From IMG/VR virus record IMGVR_UViG_3300031787_000166, positions 1-53,104 of that record: a stretch of 53,104 nucleotides of DNA; one strand, 5' to 3'. Shown here in pieces: positions 7,115 through 13,849 of the stretch. How positions within the stretch are numbered: position 1 is the first letter of the stretch; the number at the start of each line of letters is the position of its first letter. The position numbers were made by a program, and so were the translations under genes. This DNA is from a virus. Under the pieces are notes generated by a model, which searched no databases, was not told where the DNA came from, and saw nothing but the letters and a program-made list of their open reading frames with translations.

Positions 7115-7380
7115 CCACCCCAAGCCAAGCGCACATCGAGGGCCAGCGACTCCTTCTCCAGATCGACGAGTCCGTCAAGGCTGCCCACGCCGCCCTCACC
7201 GACAACGAACTTGCGGCTCACCGTGCCGCCGCCGTCGGCGCCATGATCTGCCTCGCCCGAGGCAGGCCGGCCCTCGTGTCGCCCGAGATGATCGACGACT
7301 ATCTCCATGCGATGGACGACGTGATCACCCTCACCGCCCAGACCTTCGCCGACATCAAGGCGCGAAGGGAGAATGCATGA
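7111..7380 (+). CDS. Hypothetical helical protein
   Basis: 89 aa, ATG overlapping the previous stop. All-helical appearance (EGQRLLLQIDESVKAAHAAL). Unknown; translationally coupled to both neighbours. Confidence 0.65.
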   Translation: MTTPSQAHIEGQRLLLQIDESVKAAHAALTDNELAAHRAAAVGAMICLARGRPALVSPEMIDDYLHAMDDVITLTAQTFADIKARRENA

Positions 7381-7655
7381 AGCTCAAGACCTTCGACCCC
7401 AAACGCTGGACACACAACGTCCAGCTCGTCCGCCTCCCCTTCCCCCCGTTTCAGGACGACACGCACCACGAGAAGCTCGTCGCCTTCAACCGCGACCTCG
7501 AGGAACTGCTCGTCCGCCACGACCTCCCGCGCGACGTCTCCTACATTGGCTTCTACAGATCGAACGCCGACTGGGACAACGTGGAGTCCCTCTCCGCCTG
7601 CACCAACCACCCCACGCGCGGCAAGTCCGCAGAAGGAATCGACAATGAACCCTGA
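7377..7655 (+). CDS. Hypothetical protein
   Basis: 92 aa, ATG overlapping the previous stop (ATGA). An aromatic/basic N-terminal part (FDPKRWTHNVQLVRLPFPPF) is followed by a charged helix and SYIGFYRSNADWDN. Unknown family. It overlaps the next gene by 11 nt. Confidence 0.6.
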   Translation: MKLKTFDPKRWTHNVQLVRLPFPPFQDDTHHEKLVAFNRDLEELLVRHDLPRDVSYIGFYRSNADWDNVESLSACTNHPTRGKSAEGIDNEP

Positions 7656-8040
7656 GACTGACCCCACCAAAGACATCGACATCGACGCGCTGTTTCAGGT
7701 GCTTGCCCATGTGAGAGGTACTTATGAACACCGCGCCACGCTGAACGCGCTCGTCGCGGAGCGGGACGGGCTGAAGCAGCGCGTGGCGGAACTGGAAGCG
7801 CACGCAGCGAAACTGCTTGGCGTGAACTATGACCTGCGTATTCGCCTCCAAGCAAACCCGCCCGCCGACCGCGACCGCGAACTGCGGGAGCGGCTGGTGT
7901 GCGCGGCGCTGACGGGGCTGCTTTCAAACACCAACTATGACAGCGACACGGACACTCCATCATCTTCGGCTGCGTGGAGTGTGGCATACGCGGACGCAAC
8001 GCTCGCCGCGATGCGGAAGGGGGAAGCCGATGGAAAGTGA
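7645..8040 (+). CDS. Coiled-coil accessory protein, first of a tandem paralogous set
   Basis: 131 aa. Contains the leucine-rich coil LNALVAERDGLKQRVAELEA (about residues 34-53) and ends in AAMRKGEADGK. The same ending is found in the next gene, and the DNA coding for it is repeated at 8277-8316. The layout (short acidic N-terminus, coil, variable tail) resembles the Ea22/ead-type accessory proteins of lambdoid phages, but no function can be inferred. Confidence 0.6.
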   Translation: MNPETDPTKDIDIDALFQVLAHVRGTYEHRATLNALVAERDGLKQRVAELEAHAAKLLGVNYDLRIRLQANPPADRDRELRERLVCAALTGLLSNTNYDSDTDTPSSSAAWSVAYADATLAAMRKGEADGK

Positions 8041-8042
8041 CA
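8003..8042 (+). repeat. 40-bp gene-junction repeat, copy 1 (copy 2 at 8277-8316)
   Basis: The two copies share 22 identical bases, differ over about 5, then share 13 identical bases (ATGGAAAGTGACA). Both span the end of one gene and the ATG of the next and lie 274 bp apart, about one gene length. This marks a tandem duplication or recombination joint. Confidence 0.85.
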
Positions 8043-8314
8043 CGCCGAGGACGGATGCGAATGACTGGATCACGCAGGTCGCAAGCGTGAATCTGACGGG
8101 TCAAGATTGCGTCGAGGAGGAGCGCGTTGTCGATGCGGCCTTTGCGCGCAAACTTGAGCGCGAACTTGCCGCGATGCGCAAGCAGCGCGACGAGGCGGTA
8201 CTGGCGCTGAAGGAGATCGCGCATCAGGACTATCGTGGACACCCGTCTACGGAATCGCAGATTGCGATGAACGCCATCGCCGCGATGCGGAAGGGGGACG
8301 GCAATGGAAAGTGA
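8030..8314 (+). CDS. Coiled-coil accessory protein, tandem paralogue
   Basis: 94 aa, beginning MESDTPRTDANDW and holding LERELAAMRKQRDEAVLALK (about residues 42-61). The next gene also begins MESD and has RAELAAMRQQRDEA, so the two are tandem paralogues. The start lies inside the 40-bp repeat and overlaps the previous gene by 11 nt. Confidence 0.6.
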   Translation: MESDTPRTDANDWITQVASVNLTGQDCVEEERVVDAAFARKLERELAAMRKQRDEAVLALKEIAHQDYRGHPSTESQIAMNAIAAMRKGDGNGK

Positions 8315-8316
8315 CA
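8277..8316 (+). repeat. 40-bp gene-junction repeat, copy 2
   Basis: Second copy of the 8003-8042 sequence, covering the end of the 8030-8314 gene and the start of the 8304-8615 gene. Confidence 0.85.
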
Positions 8317-8615
8317 TCGTCGATCGACTGCGAGGTGGGGCGACAAAGGATTACGGTTGCCAATGCCCCAAGTGCGAGGCCGCCGACGAGATCGAAAGCC
8401 TTCGCGCCGAACTCGCCGCCATGCGCCAGCAGCGCGACGAGGCGCACGGCTTGATTCGAAAATGGCGGCTCAACCTCGTCGATGTCGTCGAGGTTGGCGA
8501 TTACATGGACGCCATGACTTCTGAGGCGCGCATCAGCATGAACGACGCCGACAAGCGCGCGTTCCTCGCGGCAACGACGGCATGGATGGGAGACAAGGAA
8601 GGGGGTGGCGCGTGA
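8304..8615 (+). CDS. Coiled-coil accessory protein with CxxC, tandem paralogue
   Basis: 103 aa, starting MESDIVDRLRGGATKDYGCQ with a CQCPKC knuckle, then SLRAELAAMRQQRDEAHGL. It is a paralogue of the 8030-8314 product with a different tail. Its last codons (KEGGGA) lie in a 16-bp direct repeat that recurs at the end of the next gene. Confidence 0.6.
   Translation: MESDIVDRLRGGATKDYGCQCPKCEAADEIESLRAELAAMRQQRDEAHGLIRKWRLNLVDVVEVGDYMDAMTSEARISMNDADKRAFLAATTAWMGDKEGGGA
8600..8615 (+). repeat. 16-bp direct repeat flanking an AT-rich cassette (left)
   Basis: AGGGGGTGGCGCGTGA at 8600-8615 recurs exactly at 8797-8812. Each copy contains the stop codon of one gene and the overlapping GTG start of the next, so removing or adding one unit leaves both junctions functional. 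Confidence 0.9.
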
Positions 8616-8812
8616 GTGATCTTGAGCTTTTTGAGTTGTGGCAAAACCACTACATCTCACTCTGGAGTGATGGAGAAATTGGCGTGTCAGATGGTGTTGG
8701 ATTTGTCGGAACAGTTGATGCAACAGAAACTCGTAAACTTTATGAAGCACTTCGTAGATATTACGGAGATGACAAACTTGACAGCGAACCCGCTAAAGGG
8801 GGTGGCGCGTGA
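8612..8812 (+). CDS. AT-rich small cassette gene
   Basis: 66 aa with a GTG start overlapping the previous stop. Begins MSDLELFELWQNHYISLW and ends EPAKGGGA. Its codons are visibly AT-rich (ttt, gaa, aat, act) unlike the GC-rich neighbours, and the gene sits exactly between two 16-bp direct repeats, so it looks recently acquired by repeat-mediated recombination. Product function unknown. Confidence 0.65.
   Translation: MSDLELFELWQNHYISLWSDGEIGVSDGVGFVGTVDATETRKLYEALRRYYGDDKLDSEPAKGGGA
8797..8812 (+). repeat. 16-bp direct repeat flanking an AT-rich cassette (right)
   Basis: Exact copy of 8600-8615; it contains the stop of the cassette gene and the GTG start (8809) of the glycosylase-fold gene. 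Confidence 0.9.
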
Positions 8813-9462
8813 TCCTACCGCTGTTCCCGTCGCATCCCGAGTGCAGGTCGTGCGACAGGTGGCAGGAGGCGTCGTGCAATCCGGGGATCCCCACCGAAGG
8901 GATCGGGGACCCCGGGCTGCCGGCCCTCGTCGTGGTCGGCGCATCGCCCGGCTACCACGAGCACCGCTCGAACGCCCCCTTCAGGGGCGCGGCCGGCCGC
9001 CTCCTTCGTGACGTGATGCTTGCCGAACTTTCCAACTTGTGTACTATCTACCTGACCAACCTCGTGCGTTGCGGCCGCGAGCCCGACGCCAAATCCAAGC
9101 ACTACAAATCCTGCTTCCCCCACCACTCATCCGACCTTCGTGCCATCCTCGATACCCCCCATCCCGCCCACTACGTCCTGCTCCTGGGTGCGCCGGCCAC
9201 CGTCCAGTTCCACCGCCTGCACCTCGGCCTCAAGCTGCGCCACGCCGACGCGATCGCGCAGAACGGCCGGCACCACACCGTCCTCGGCCGCTCGGTCCCC
9301 GTCTTCACGACGCTGCACCCCGGCGCCATCCTGCTCAACAACTCCCTGATCCACAACGTCGAGGACCATGTCGACCTCCTCATCTCCACCATCCGCGGCC
9401 ACGCCCCGTCCCCGACCGAACCCGACATCCAGCCGGCCCGATCCCCGCACCATCTCCCTTGA
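8809..9462 (+). CDS. Uracil-DNA-glycosylase-superfamily protein (family 4/SPO1-type)
   Basis: 217 aa, GTG start overlapping the previous stop. Features of an Fe-S UDG: C12-x2-C15 (ECRSC), a further Cys at 23, then C88 and C102; the motif VVGASPGYHEHRSNAPFRG (about 42-60), like the usual GEAPG...PFVGRAG; and TTLHPGAIL (about 166-174) matching the second active-site motif. The Glu normally in GE(A/G)PG is Ala45 here, so glycosylase activity is doubtful. In phage SPO1 a domain of this family is fused to the DNA polymerase. Here it overlaps the polymerase start by 95 nt in a different frame, supporting a polymerase-associated role. Confidence 0.8.
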   Translation: MILPLFPSHPECRSCDRWQEASCNPGIPTEGIGDPGLPALVVVGASPGYHEHRSNAPFRGAAGRLLRDVMLAELSNLCTIYLTNLVRCGREPDAKSKHYKSCFPHHSSDLRAILDTPHPAHYVLLLGAPATVQFHRLHLGLKLRHADAIAQNGRHHTVLGRSVPVFTTLHPGAILLNNSLIHNVEDHVDLLISTIRGHAPSPTEPDIQPARSPHHLP

Positions 9463-11434
9463 CATCGAGACCTATGGCATCACACGATTCACCCCCACTG
9501 GGCGGCTCTTGCCCGAGCAGACCGTCTTCCACCCCGCCCGCTCCACGGATTCCGATGGGGTACTACGTGGTGACCTCATCGCCACCGTCGCTGTTACCGT
9601 TGCCCGAGCCGACGGTCCTCTTCATACCCTTGAGCCCGGCCCAACGTTCATTTTTGAAATGGGTAAGGCGTCCGCCCGATCCCACCTGGCCCGATGGCTC
9701 TCGCATGCTCAGGTCATCCTGGGAATGAACCTGCAGTTCGACCTGCTCTACCTCCGCTCCCAGCCCGACTTCCGATTCCACCTTCATTCGCAGACGCTGA
9801 TCGACCTCTCGGTCCTCAACTACCTGCACTCCGAGCTGCGCCCCGAGCGGTCGCTCAAGGCGCTCGGTCCCGTGCTCGGCACCCACGCCTACCCCAAGGA
9901 GCAGCTCGACCGCAGCCGGCGCTACAAGGACGCGCGATCGCCCGAGCTTCACCGCTACAACGCGGCCGACACCCACAACACCCTCCTCGCATGCGCCGAG
10001 CTGGCGCGCCGCATCCGCGCCGACTACCCCGGCACGGCCAAGCTCTCGCCCGAGTGCATCGCCCACTACTCCGACACCATCTGGACCGTGATCCGCATGT
10101 CCGAGGCCGGCGTCCCCATGTCCGTGCCGCGGCTCGAGGAACTGGAGCGCCGCCTCTCCGCCGAGCTCTCCGACCTGTCCACCCAGGGCCTGGTCCACGG
10201 CCTCGTGCTCGAGGGCCCGGGCTCCACCGCCTCCAAGAAATCCCTCATGGAGAAGGCCTGCCTCCACGTCGAGGAGCACCACGACCCGTCCATCCGGTCG
10301 CACCACCTGTTCCAGCTCACCGACAAGAAGCGCGAGATCGCCGTCAACGACGTGAACCGCCAGCTCTTCCTCTCGTTCCCGCTGCCCGAGACCCTCGCCG
10401 CCCCACTCCAAATCCTCGGGCGCCACTCGTCCGTGCAGAAGCTCATCTCCTCGTACACCTGCCCGCTCCTCCGCCACCGCCGCACCGACCCGGACGACCG
10501 CTCCTCCCGCCTCGTGCGCCGACCCAACTCTCCAGTGGGGGTCTCCTATCCCACGTGGTTCGTCACCCCCACTGCCTCGAAGGACGGGTCCGGCGCCGAG
10601 GGCGGCACCCTGCAGGGGCGCATCACCTGCAAGAACTTCCGGCACCAGACCGATCCCGACGAGATCAAGGAGTGCTACGCCAGCCGCTGGCCGCGCGGGC
10701 ACATCGTCGGCTACGACCTGTCGCAGATCGAGATGGTGGTGGCCGGCCTCCTGTCCGGCGACGACGCCCTCTGCTCCGCCTTCTGCGCCGACCCGCCGCT
10801 CGACCTGCACACGGCGCGCGCGACCCAGGTCTTCGGCCCCGCCATCAAGGACGACCCCGACTTCAAGAAGGTGTACCGCCAGGCGTCGAAGGGCGCCAAC
10901 TTCGGGGACCTCTTCCGCGCCGGGGCCCAGACCCTGCAGACCCAGGTGTTCAAGCAGACCGGAGTAGTGATCCCGCTTTCACTGTGCGAGAACATCGTGA
11001 AGACTCGCCCCCTCGTGCGGCCCGGACTGTGGGCGTGGCAGCAGGAGCTGATCCGGTCGACCCGGGAGCGCGGCTACCTCGAGCTCCCGTTCATCGGCCA
11101 GTCCCGGCGCTTCATGGGCGGCGACGCCTACGACATCTCCGAGATCGTGAACATGCCTGTCCAGTGCACGGCGGGCAACGTGCTGCTCCGCATCCAGCAC
11201 CGGCTGGATCGCACCCTTCCCTCGATCAATGCGGCGGCGCCCGACATCCTCATGTTCCTCAACGTGTACGACGCGATCTACTTCGACTGCCGCGACGACC
11301 CCGCCGTCGAGCGCCTCGACGTCCTCTTCCGTGACGCCTTCACCTACGTGACAACGGAGGGCTACTGGGCTAGACTGTGCGCACTTCACTCCCGAACCAT
11401 CCCGATACGCTATGAGCGCACCATCTACACCTGA
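9368..11434 (+). CDS. Family A DNA polymerase with 3'-5' proofreading exonuclease
   Basis: 688 aa. Exonuclease motifs are complete: ExoI LDIETYG (D32, E34), ExoII GMNLQFDLLYL (N121, D125), ExoIII YNAADTHNT (Y198, D202). Polymerase motif A is GYDLSQIEMVVAG (D450), motif B RQASKGANFG (R504, K508, F512), motif C LNVYDAIYFD (D635). Compared with Pol I, the Arg after SQIE is replaced (SQIEMV) and motif C is VYDA instead of VHDE. No 5'-3' exonuclease domain. The ATG at 9368 is the only start upstream of ExoI in this frame, so the gene overlaps the glycosylase-fold gene by 95 nt through a low-complexity Pro/Ser linker. It is the phage replicase. Confidence 0.93.
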   Translation: MSTSSSPPSAATPRPRPNPTSSRPDPRTISLDIETYGITRFTPTGRLLPEQTVFHPARSTDSDGVLRGDLIATVAVTVARADGPLHTLEPGPTFIFEMGKASARSHLARWLSHAQVILGMNLQFDLLYLRSQPDFRFHLHSQTLIDLSVLNYLHSELRPERSLKALGPVLGTHAYPKEQLDRSRRYKDARSPELHRYNAADTHNTLLACAELARRIRADYPGTAKLSPECIAHYSDTIWTVIRMSEAGVPMSVPRLEELERRLSAELSDLSTQGLVHGLVLEGPGSTASKKSLMEKACLHVEEHHDPSIRSHHLFQLTDKKREIAVNDVNRQLFLSFPLPETLAAPLQILGRHSSVQKLISSYTCPLLRHRRTDPDDRSSRLVRRPNSPVGVSYPTWFVTPTASKDGSGAEGGTLQGRITCKNFRHQTDPDEIKECYASRWPRGHIVGYDLSQIEMVVAGLLSGDDALCSAFCADPPLDLHTARATQVFGPAIKDDPDFKKVYRQASKGANFGDLFRAGAQTLQTQVFKQTGVVIPLSLCENIVKTRPLVRPGLWAWQQELIRSTRERGYLELPFIGQSRRFMGGDAYDISEIVNMPVQCTAGNVLLRIQHRLDRTLPSINAAAPDILMFLNVYDAIYFDCRDDPAVERLDVLFRDAFTYVTTEGYWARLCALHSRTIPIRYERTIYT

Positions 11435-11437
11435 CCC

Positions 11438-11737
11438 ATGCCTAAGATCCCTGACAACCACCGCAAGGTCATCGCACTGCTTCGCCGCGGGCACAACGCA
11501 GCCGAGGTAGCCGAGCACGTAGGCCTGTCCCGCAAGCGCGTGTTCGACCTCGCGCGCCGGCACACCCTGCCCACCAACCCGCACGTCAAGCCGAACGGCC
11601 GGATCGAGAAGCAGATCGTTCGCGCCTCCCGGGTCCTCACCATCCCCGAGATCTCGGCCGCCTTCCGTCTCGCCGAACCCCGTGTCCGCGAGATCCTCAC
11701 CCGGATCGACCGCCAGACCAAGGCCGCCCTCGCTTGA
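11438..11737 (+). CDS. Small helix-turn-helix DNA-binding protein
   Basis: 99 aa, basic. Two HTH-like units: HNAAEVAEHVGLSRKRVFDL (about residues 19-38) and LTIPEISAAFRLAEPRVREI (about 67-86), like homeodomain-type or resolvase HTHs without a catalytic domain. It lies between polymerase and nuclease and its stop overlaps the TTG start of the nuclease gene. It may be a regulator or a replication accessory DNA-binding protein. Confidence 0.75.
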   Translation: MPKIPDNHRKVIALLRRGHNAAEVAEHVGLSRKRVFDLARRHTLPTNPHVKPNGRIEKQIVRASRVLTIPEISAAFRLAEPRVREILTRIDRQTKAALA

Positions 11738-12282
11738 AGCGCAGCTGGACCATCCTCCAGGACGACCGGGAAAAGACCCCCCTCCTCTTCCCGGCCAACA
11801 TGGTCATGCTCGACGACGCCCACATCCCTTGCGATCGCCGGTCCTGCACCATTTCACTTACGGTCACCAAGAAACGCTTACCAACCGGCGACTACGCCCT
11901 AGAAGGCTTTGAGTCCAAGGTCTTGATCGAGCGCAAGAAGGACCTGCCCGAGCTCTTCGCGAACCTGCTGACCCCCACTGGTCGCGAGCGATTCGTCAAG
12001 GCCTGCGACCGGCTGAGATCGGAATGCACCCATCCGATACTCATTCTCGAAGGGACCGTCGGCCACCTGGTCAGGATGGCCAAGCCTCGACTCGACGTGG
12101 ATCCATGGCTGGTGGTCGACGCCCTTCACCGAATCTGCCTTGAACGCCGCATCCAAATCCTCTACCTTCCCGCAGCAACCCCCGACCAGCGCCGATCAGT
12201 GGGGGAGGAAGTCGCAAGACTGCTGATCAACGGAGCGATCACCCATGCCGAACCGCCCTCTCCAAACGTTCCGAGCAGTTGA
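11734..12282 (+). CDS. ERCC4-domain nuclease
   Basis: 182 aa, TTG start overlapping the previous stop (TTGA). The XPF/ERCC4 nuclease signature is present: DDREKTP at residues 10-16, then LPTGDYALEGFESKVLIERK with GDY (52-54), ERK (66-68) and a downstream Asp (70), then RFVKACDRLR. Such stand-alone nucleases cut branched DNA. With the polymerase, the annealing ATPase and the PD-(D/E)XK exonuclease it fits recombination-dependent replication or resolution of branches before packaging. Two CCCCCACTG sites lie inside (11972, 12197). Confidence 0.85.
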   Translation: MKRSWTILQDDREKTPLLFPANMVMLDDAHIPCDRRSCTISLTVTKKRLPTGDYALEGFESKVLIERKKDLPELFANLLTPTGRERFVKACDRLRSECTHPILILEGTVGHLVRMAKPRLDVDPWLVVDALHRICLERRIQILYLPAATPDQRRSVGEEVARLLINGAITHAEPPSPNVPSS

Positions 12283-13102
12283 GCCTGCGCACTTCGGCTT
12301 CGCGGCCGGAGCCACCCTCGCTTCCCAGCCCTTCGTCCTGTACCACGAGCAGTCGACGGCGGTGGTGGGCGCGGGCTCCGCCGGAACCAACGTGGCCGCC
12401 ACGTTCCTCTCGACGTTCGCGGCCAACCGGTTCCAGCCGTGGCTATGGCGGGACAACGACTCGTGCTACCCGGTCGAGGTGCCCAATGCCTACGACCGCA
12501 TCCACATCTGGCCGCTCTTCATCGTCTCGTCCTCGAACTCGGCCAACGCTCCGTCGACCCTGACGTTCGGCACCCTGACCAGCTACGCGGCTCCGTTCAT
12601 CATGCCCTTCGGCCTGGCCCCGCAGACGCGCGGCTTCACGACGAGCAACCGGTTGAACCCCGACTTCGCCCGCCTGCCCGACGACATCCTTGCCGCGGCG
12701 AGCCTCGTCTCCTCGTTCAACTCCCGCGCGAACGGACTGTGGAACGCGCTCCCACCCTACGCCTCGAACTTCTCGACGTCGAACGGCCTGATGGCCGTCG
12801 GCTCGGCCACGAACCCGACCTCGTTCGGGCGCGCGACCACCGGCACCGGCCTCGGCTACGCCCTGCCGGACGACTTCTCGATCTCGAACGGCGGCACGGG
12901 CGCCCTCTCCGAATCGGCGGCCCAGTACGCCACGGGCGGCCAAGTCCTGATCGGGATGGGCCACGACTTCCAGACGCTTGGTGCCGAAGAGATCGTGGTC
13001 GCGCCCGGCGCCTCCCCCGCCAACATCACGTTCAACCACCCGGGAACCAACGGCGCCAGCTACCGGGTCAACTACTTCCTAATGGGCACCTTCCTCGGAT
13101 GA
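12245..13102 (+). CDS. Putative virion protein (decoration or fibre-like)
   Basis: 285 aa, beginning MPNRPLQTFRAVEPAHFGFA. It is rich in Ala, Gly, Ser, Thr, Asn and Phe, low in Lys, with alternating hydrophobic strands, as in beta-rich capsid decoration or tail proteins. The end (NGASYRVNYFLMGTFLG) is similarly beta-like. I see no lysozyme or amidase catalytic pattern. It overlaps the nuclease gene by 38 nt and precedes the lysis-like cassette. The virion role is inferred from composition only. Confidence 0.5.
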   Translation: MPNRPLQTFRAVEPAHFGFAAGATLASQPFVLYHEQSTAVVGAGSAGTNVAATFLSTFAANRFQPWLWRDNDSCYPVEVPNAYDRIHIWPLFIVSSSNSANAPSTLTFGTLTSYAAPFIMPFGLAPQTRGFTTSNRLNPDFARLPDDILAAASLVSSFNSRANGLWNALPPYASNFSTSNGLMAVGSATNPTSFGRATTGTGLGYALPDDFSISNGGTGALSESAAQYATGGQVLIGMGHDFQTLGAEEIVVAPGASPANITFNHPGTNGASYRVNYFLMGTFLG

Positions 13103-13106
13103 CGCC

Positions 13107-13328
13107 ATGGACCCATCGCAGACCGCTACAATCCTCGGCGCCATCGTGGCCCTGATCACCATTTGCTCCACGATTCTCGGCGTCGGCTGGAAGCTCGGCC
13201 AGATCGCCTCGGGCATCAGGATCGAGATCGCCGAGATCAAGGGCATCCTCGCCGTGTCGGCGGAACGCATCTCGCAAATCGAACGGCGCGTCGAGCGCCT
13301 CGAGAAGAACCAAGGAGAAACCCAATGA
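13107..13328 (+). CDS. Membrane protein with C-terminal coiled coil (lysis cassette)
   Basis: 73 aa. One N-terminal membrane helix (ATILGAIVALITICSTILGV, residues 7-26) is followed by an amphipathic helix with heptads (IKGILAVSAERISQIERRVE). This plan fits an inner-membrane spanin or an XhlA-like holin partner. It is immediately followed by a holin-like gene with a 4-nt overlap. Confidence 0.6.
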   Translation: MDPSQTATILGAIVALITICSTILGVGWKLGQIASGIRIEIAEIKGILAVSAERISQIERRVERLEKNQGETQ

Positions 13329-13531
13329 AGATCAAGAGTTGGAAGACCACCGCCGCGGGCGCCGCGGCCATCATCATCGCCATCGCCTCGCTCGTGCAGG
13401 CTCAGTTCGACGGCGACCCGAACACCGTCCCCAACTTCGAGGTCGCGTTCTCCGCGGTCATGGCCGGACTCGTCGGCTTGTTCGCGCGCGACAACGACGT
13501 GACGTCCGAGCAGGCGGGCGTGGTCAAGTGA
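13325..13531 (+). CDS. Holin-like small membrane protein
   Basis: 68 aa, AAGGAG upstream (within the previous gene). Pattern KSWKTTAAGAAAIIIAIASL then a loop (QFDGDPNTVPNFE), a second hydrophobic segment (VAFSAVMAGLVGLFA) and ARDNDVTSEQAG. It resembles small two-span proteins annotated as phage holins. Likely role: inner-membrane lesion formation for lysis. Confidence 0.6.
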   Translation: MKIKSWKTTAAGAAAIIIAIASLVQAQFDGDPNTVPNFEVAFSAVMAGLVGLFARDNDVTSEQAGVVK

Positions 13532-13532
13532 C

Positions 13533-13727
13533 ATGCTCGAGTTCTTCACCGGACTCTTCACGGCGCTCCTCCGTTTCCTTCAAGGTCTCGCTGAGAGACC
13601 GGCTCGTGCCGTGGATTCTCCTGTGGACCGTCGTCTTCTGCGTCGCGGTGGTCGTCGCATCTCTGAGTGGCTGCGCGGCAAGGGCGGTGCTGGTCCCGGA
13701 GGCGGCGCCGGTACGGCTGGGTCCTGA
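13533..13727 (+). CDS. Possible overlapping lysis-cassette ORF
   Basis: 64 aa. Starts 2 nt after the holin-like stop with MLEFFTGLFTALLRFLQGL, an amphipathic/hydrophobic N-terminus, then Arg- and Gly-rich sequence. It overlaps the lipoprotein gene in another frame by 122 nt, which recalls nested Rz/Rz1 arrangements, but the sequence itself is not Rz-like. It may simply be a spurious ORF. Confidence 0.35.
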   Translation: MLEFFTGLFTALLRFLQGLAERPARAVDSPVDRRLLRRGGRRISEWLRGKGGAGPGGGAGTAGS

Positions 13728-13842
13728 CGTCCGCGGGCGCGTGTACGTCCGCGTCGACGGCGAGTGGATCCTGTCCGACAACCGCGTCCGCCTCAACGAG
13801 GGCTGGTACCTCGTGCCCCCTAGCTTCGTCGAAGAGGAATGA
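13606..13842 (+). CDS. Small outer-membrane lipoprotein (o-spanin-like)
   Basis: 78 aa from the GTG at 13606. Signal peptide WILLWTVVFCVAVVVASLSG ends in the lipobox LSGC (Cys 23), so the mature form is a lipoprotein of about 56 aa (VLVPEAAPVRLGPDVRG...GWYLVPPSF). Such short lipoproteins next to holins often act as outer-membrane spanins or related lysis factors. This implies a host with an outer membrane. The start codon is uncertain; the frame is open further upstream. Confidence 0.65.
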   Translation: MPWILLWTVVFCVAVVVASLSGCAARAVLVPEAAPVRLGPDVRGRVYVRVDGEWILSDNRVRLNEGWYLVPPSFVEEE

Positions 13843-13849
13843 GGCGGAT

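Noticed and set aside
8003-8316. Possible CRISPR-like repeats
   Set aside because: Only two copies, spaced by one gene and lying in gene junctions; they are duplication joints.
9694-11334. 546-codon frame overlapping the polymerase
   Set aside because: Same-strand shadow; the polymerase frame carries all exonuclease and polymerase motifs.
13533-13727. Rz-type inner-membrane spanin
   Set aside because: No periplasmic coiled coil; the gene at 13107 fits that plan better.
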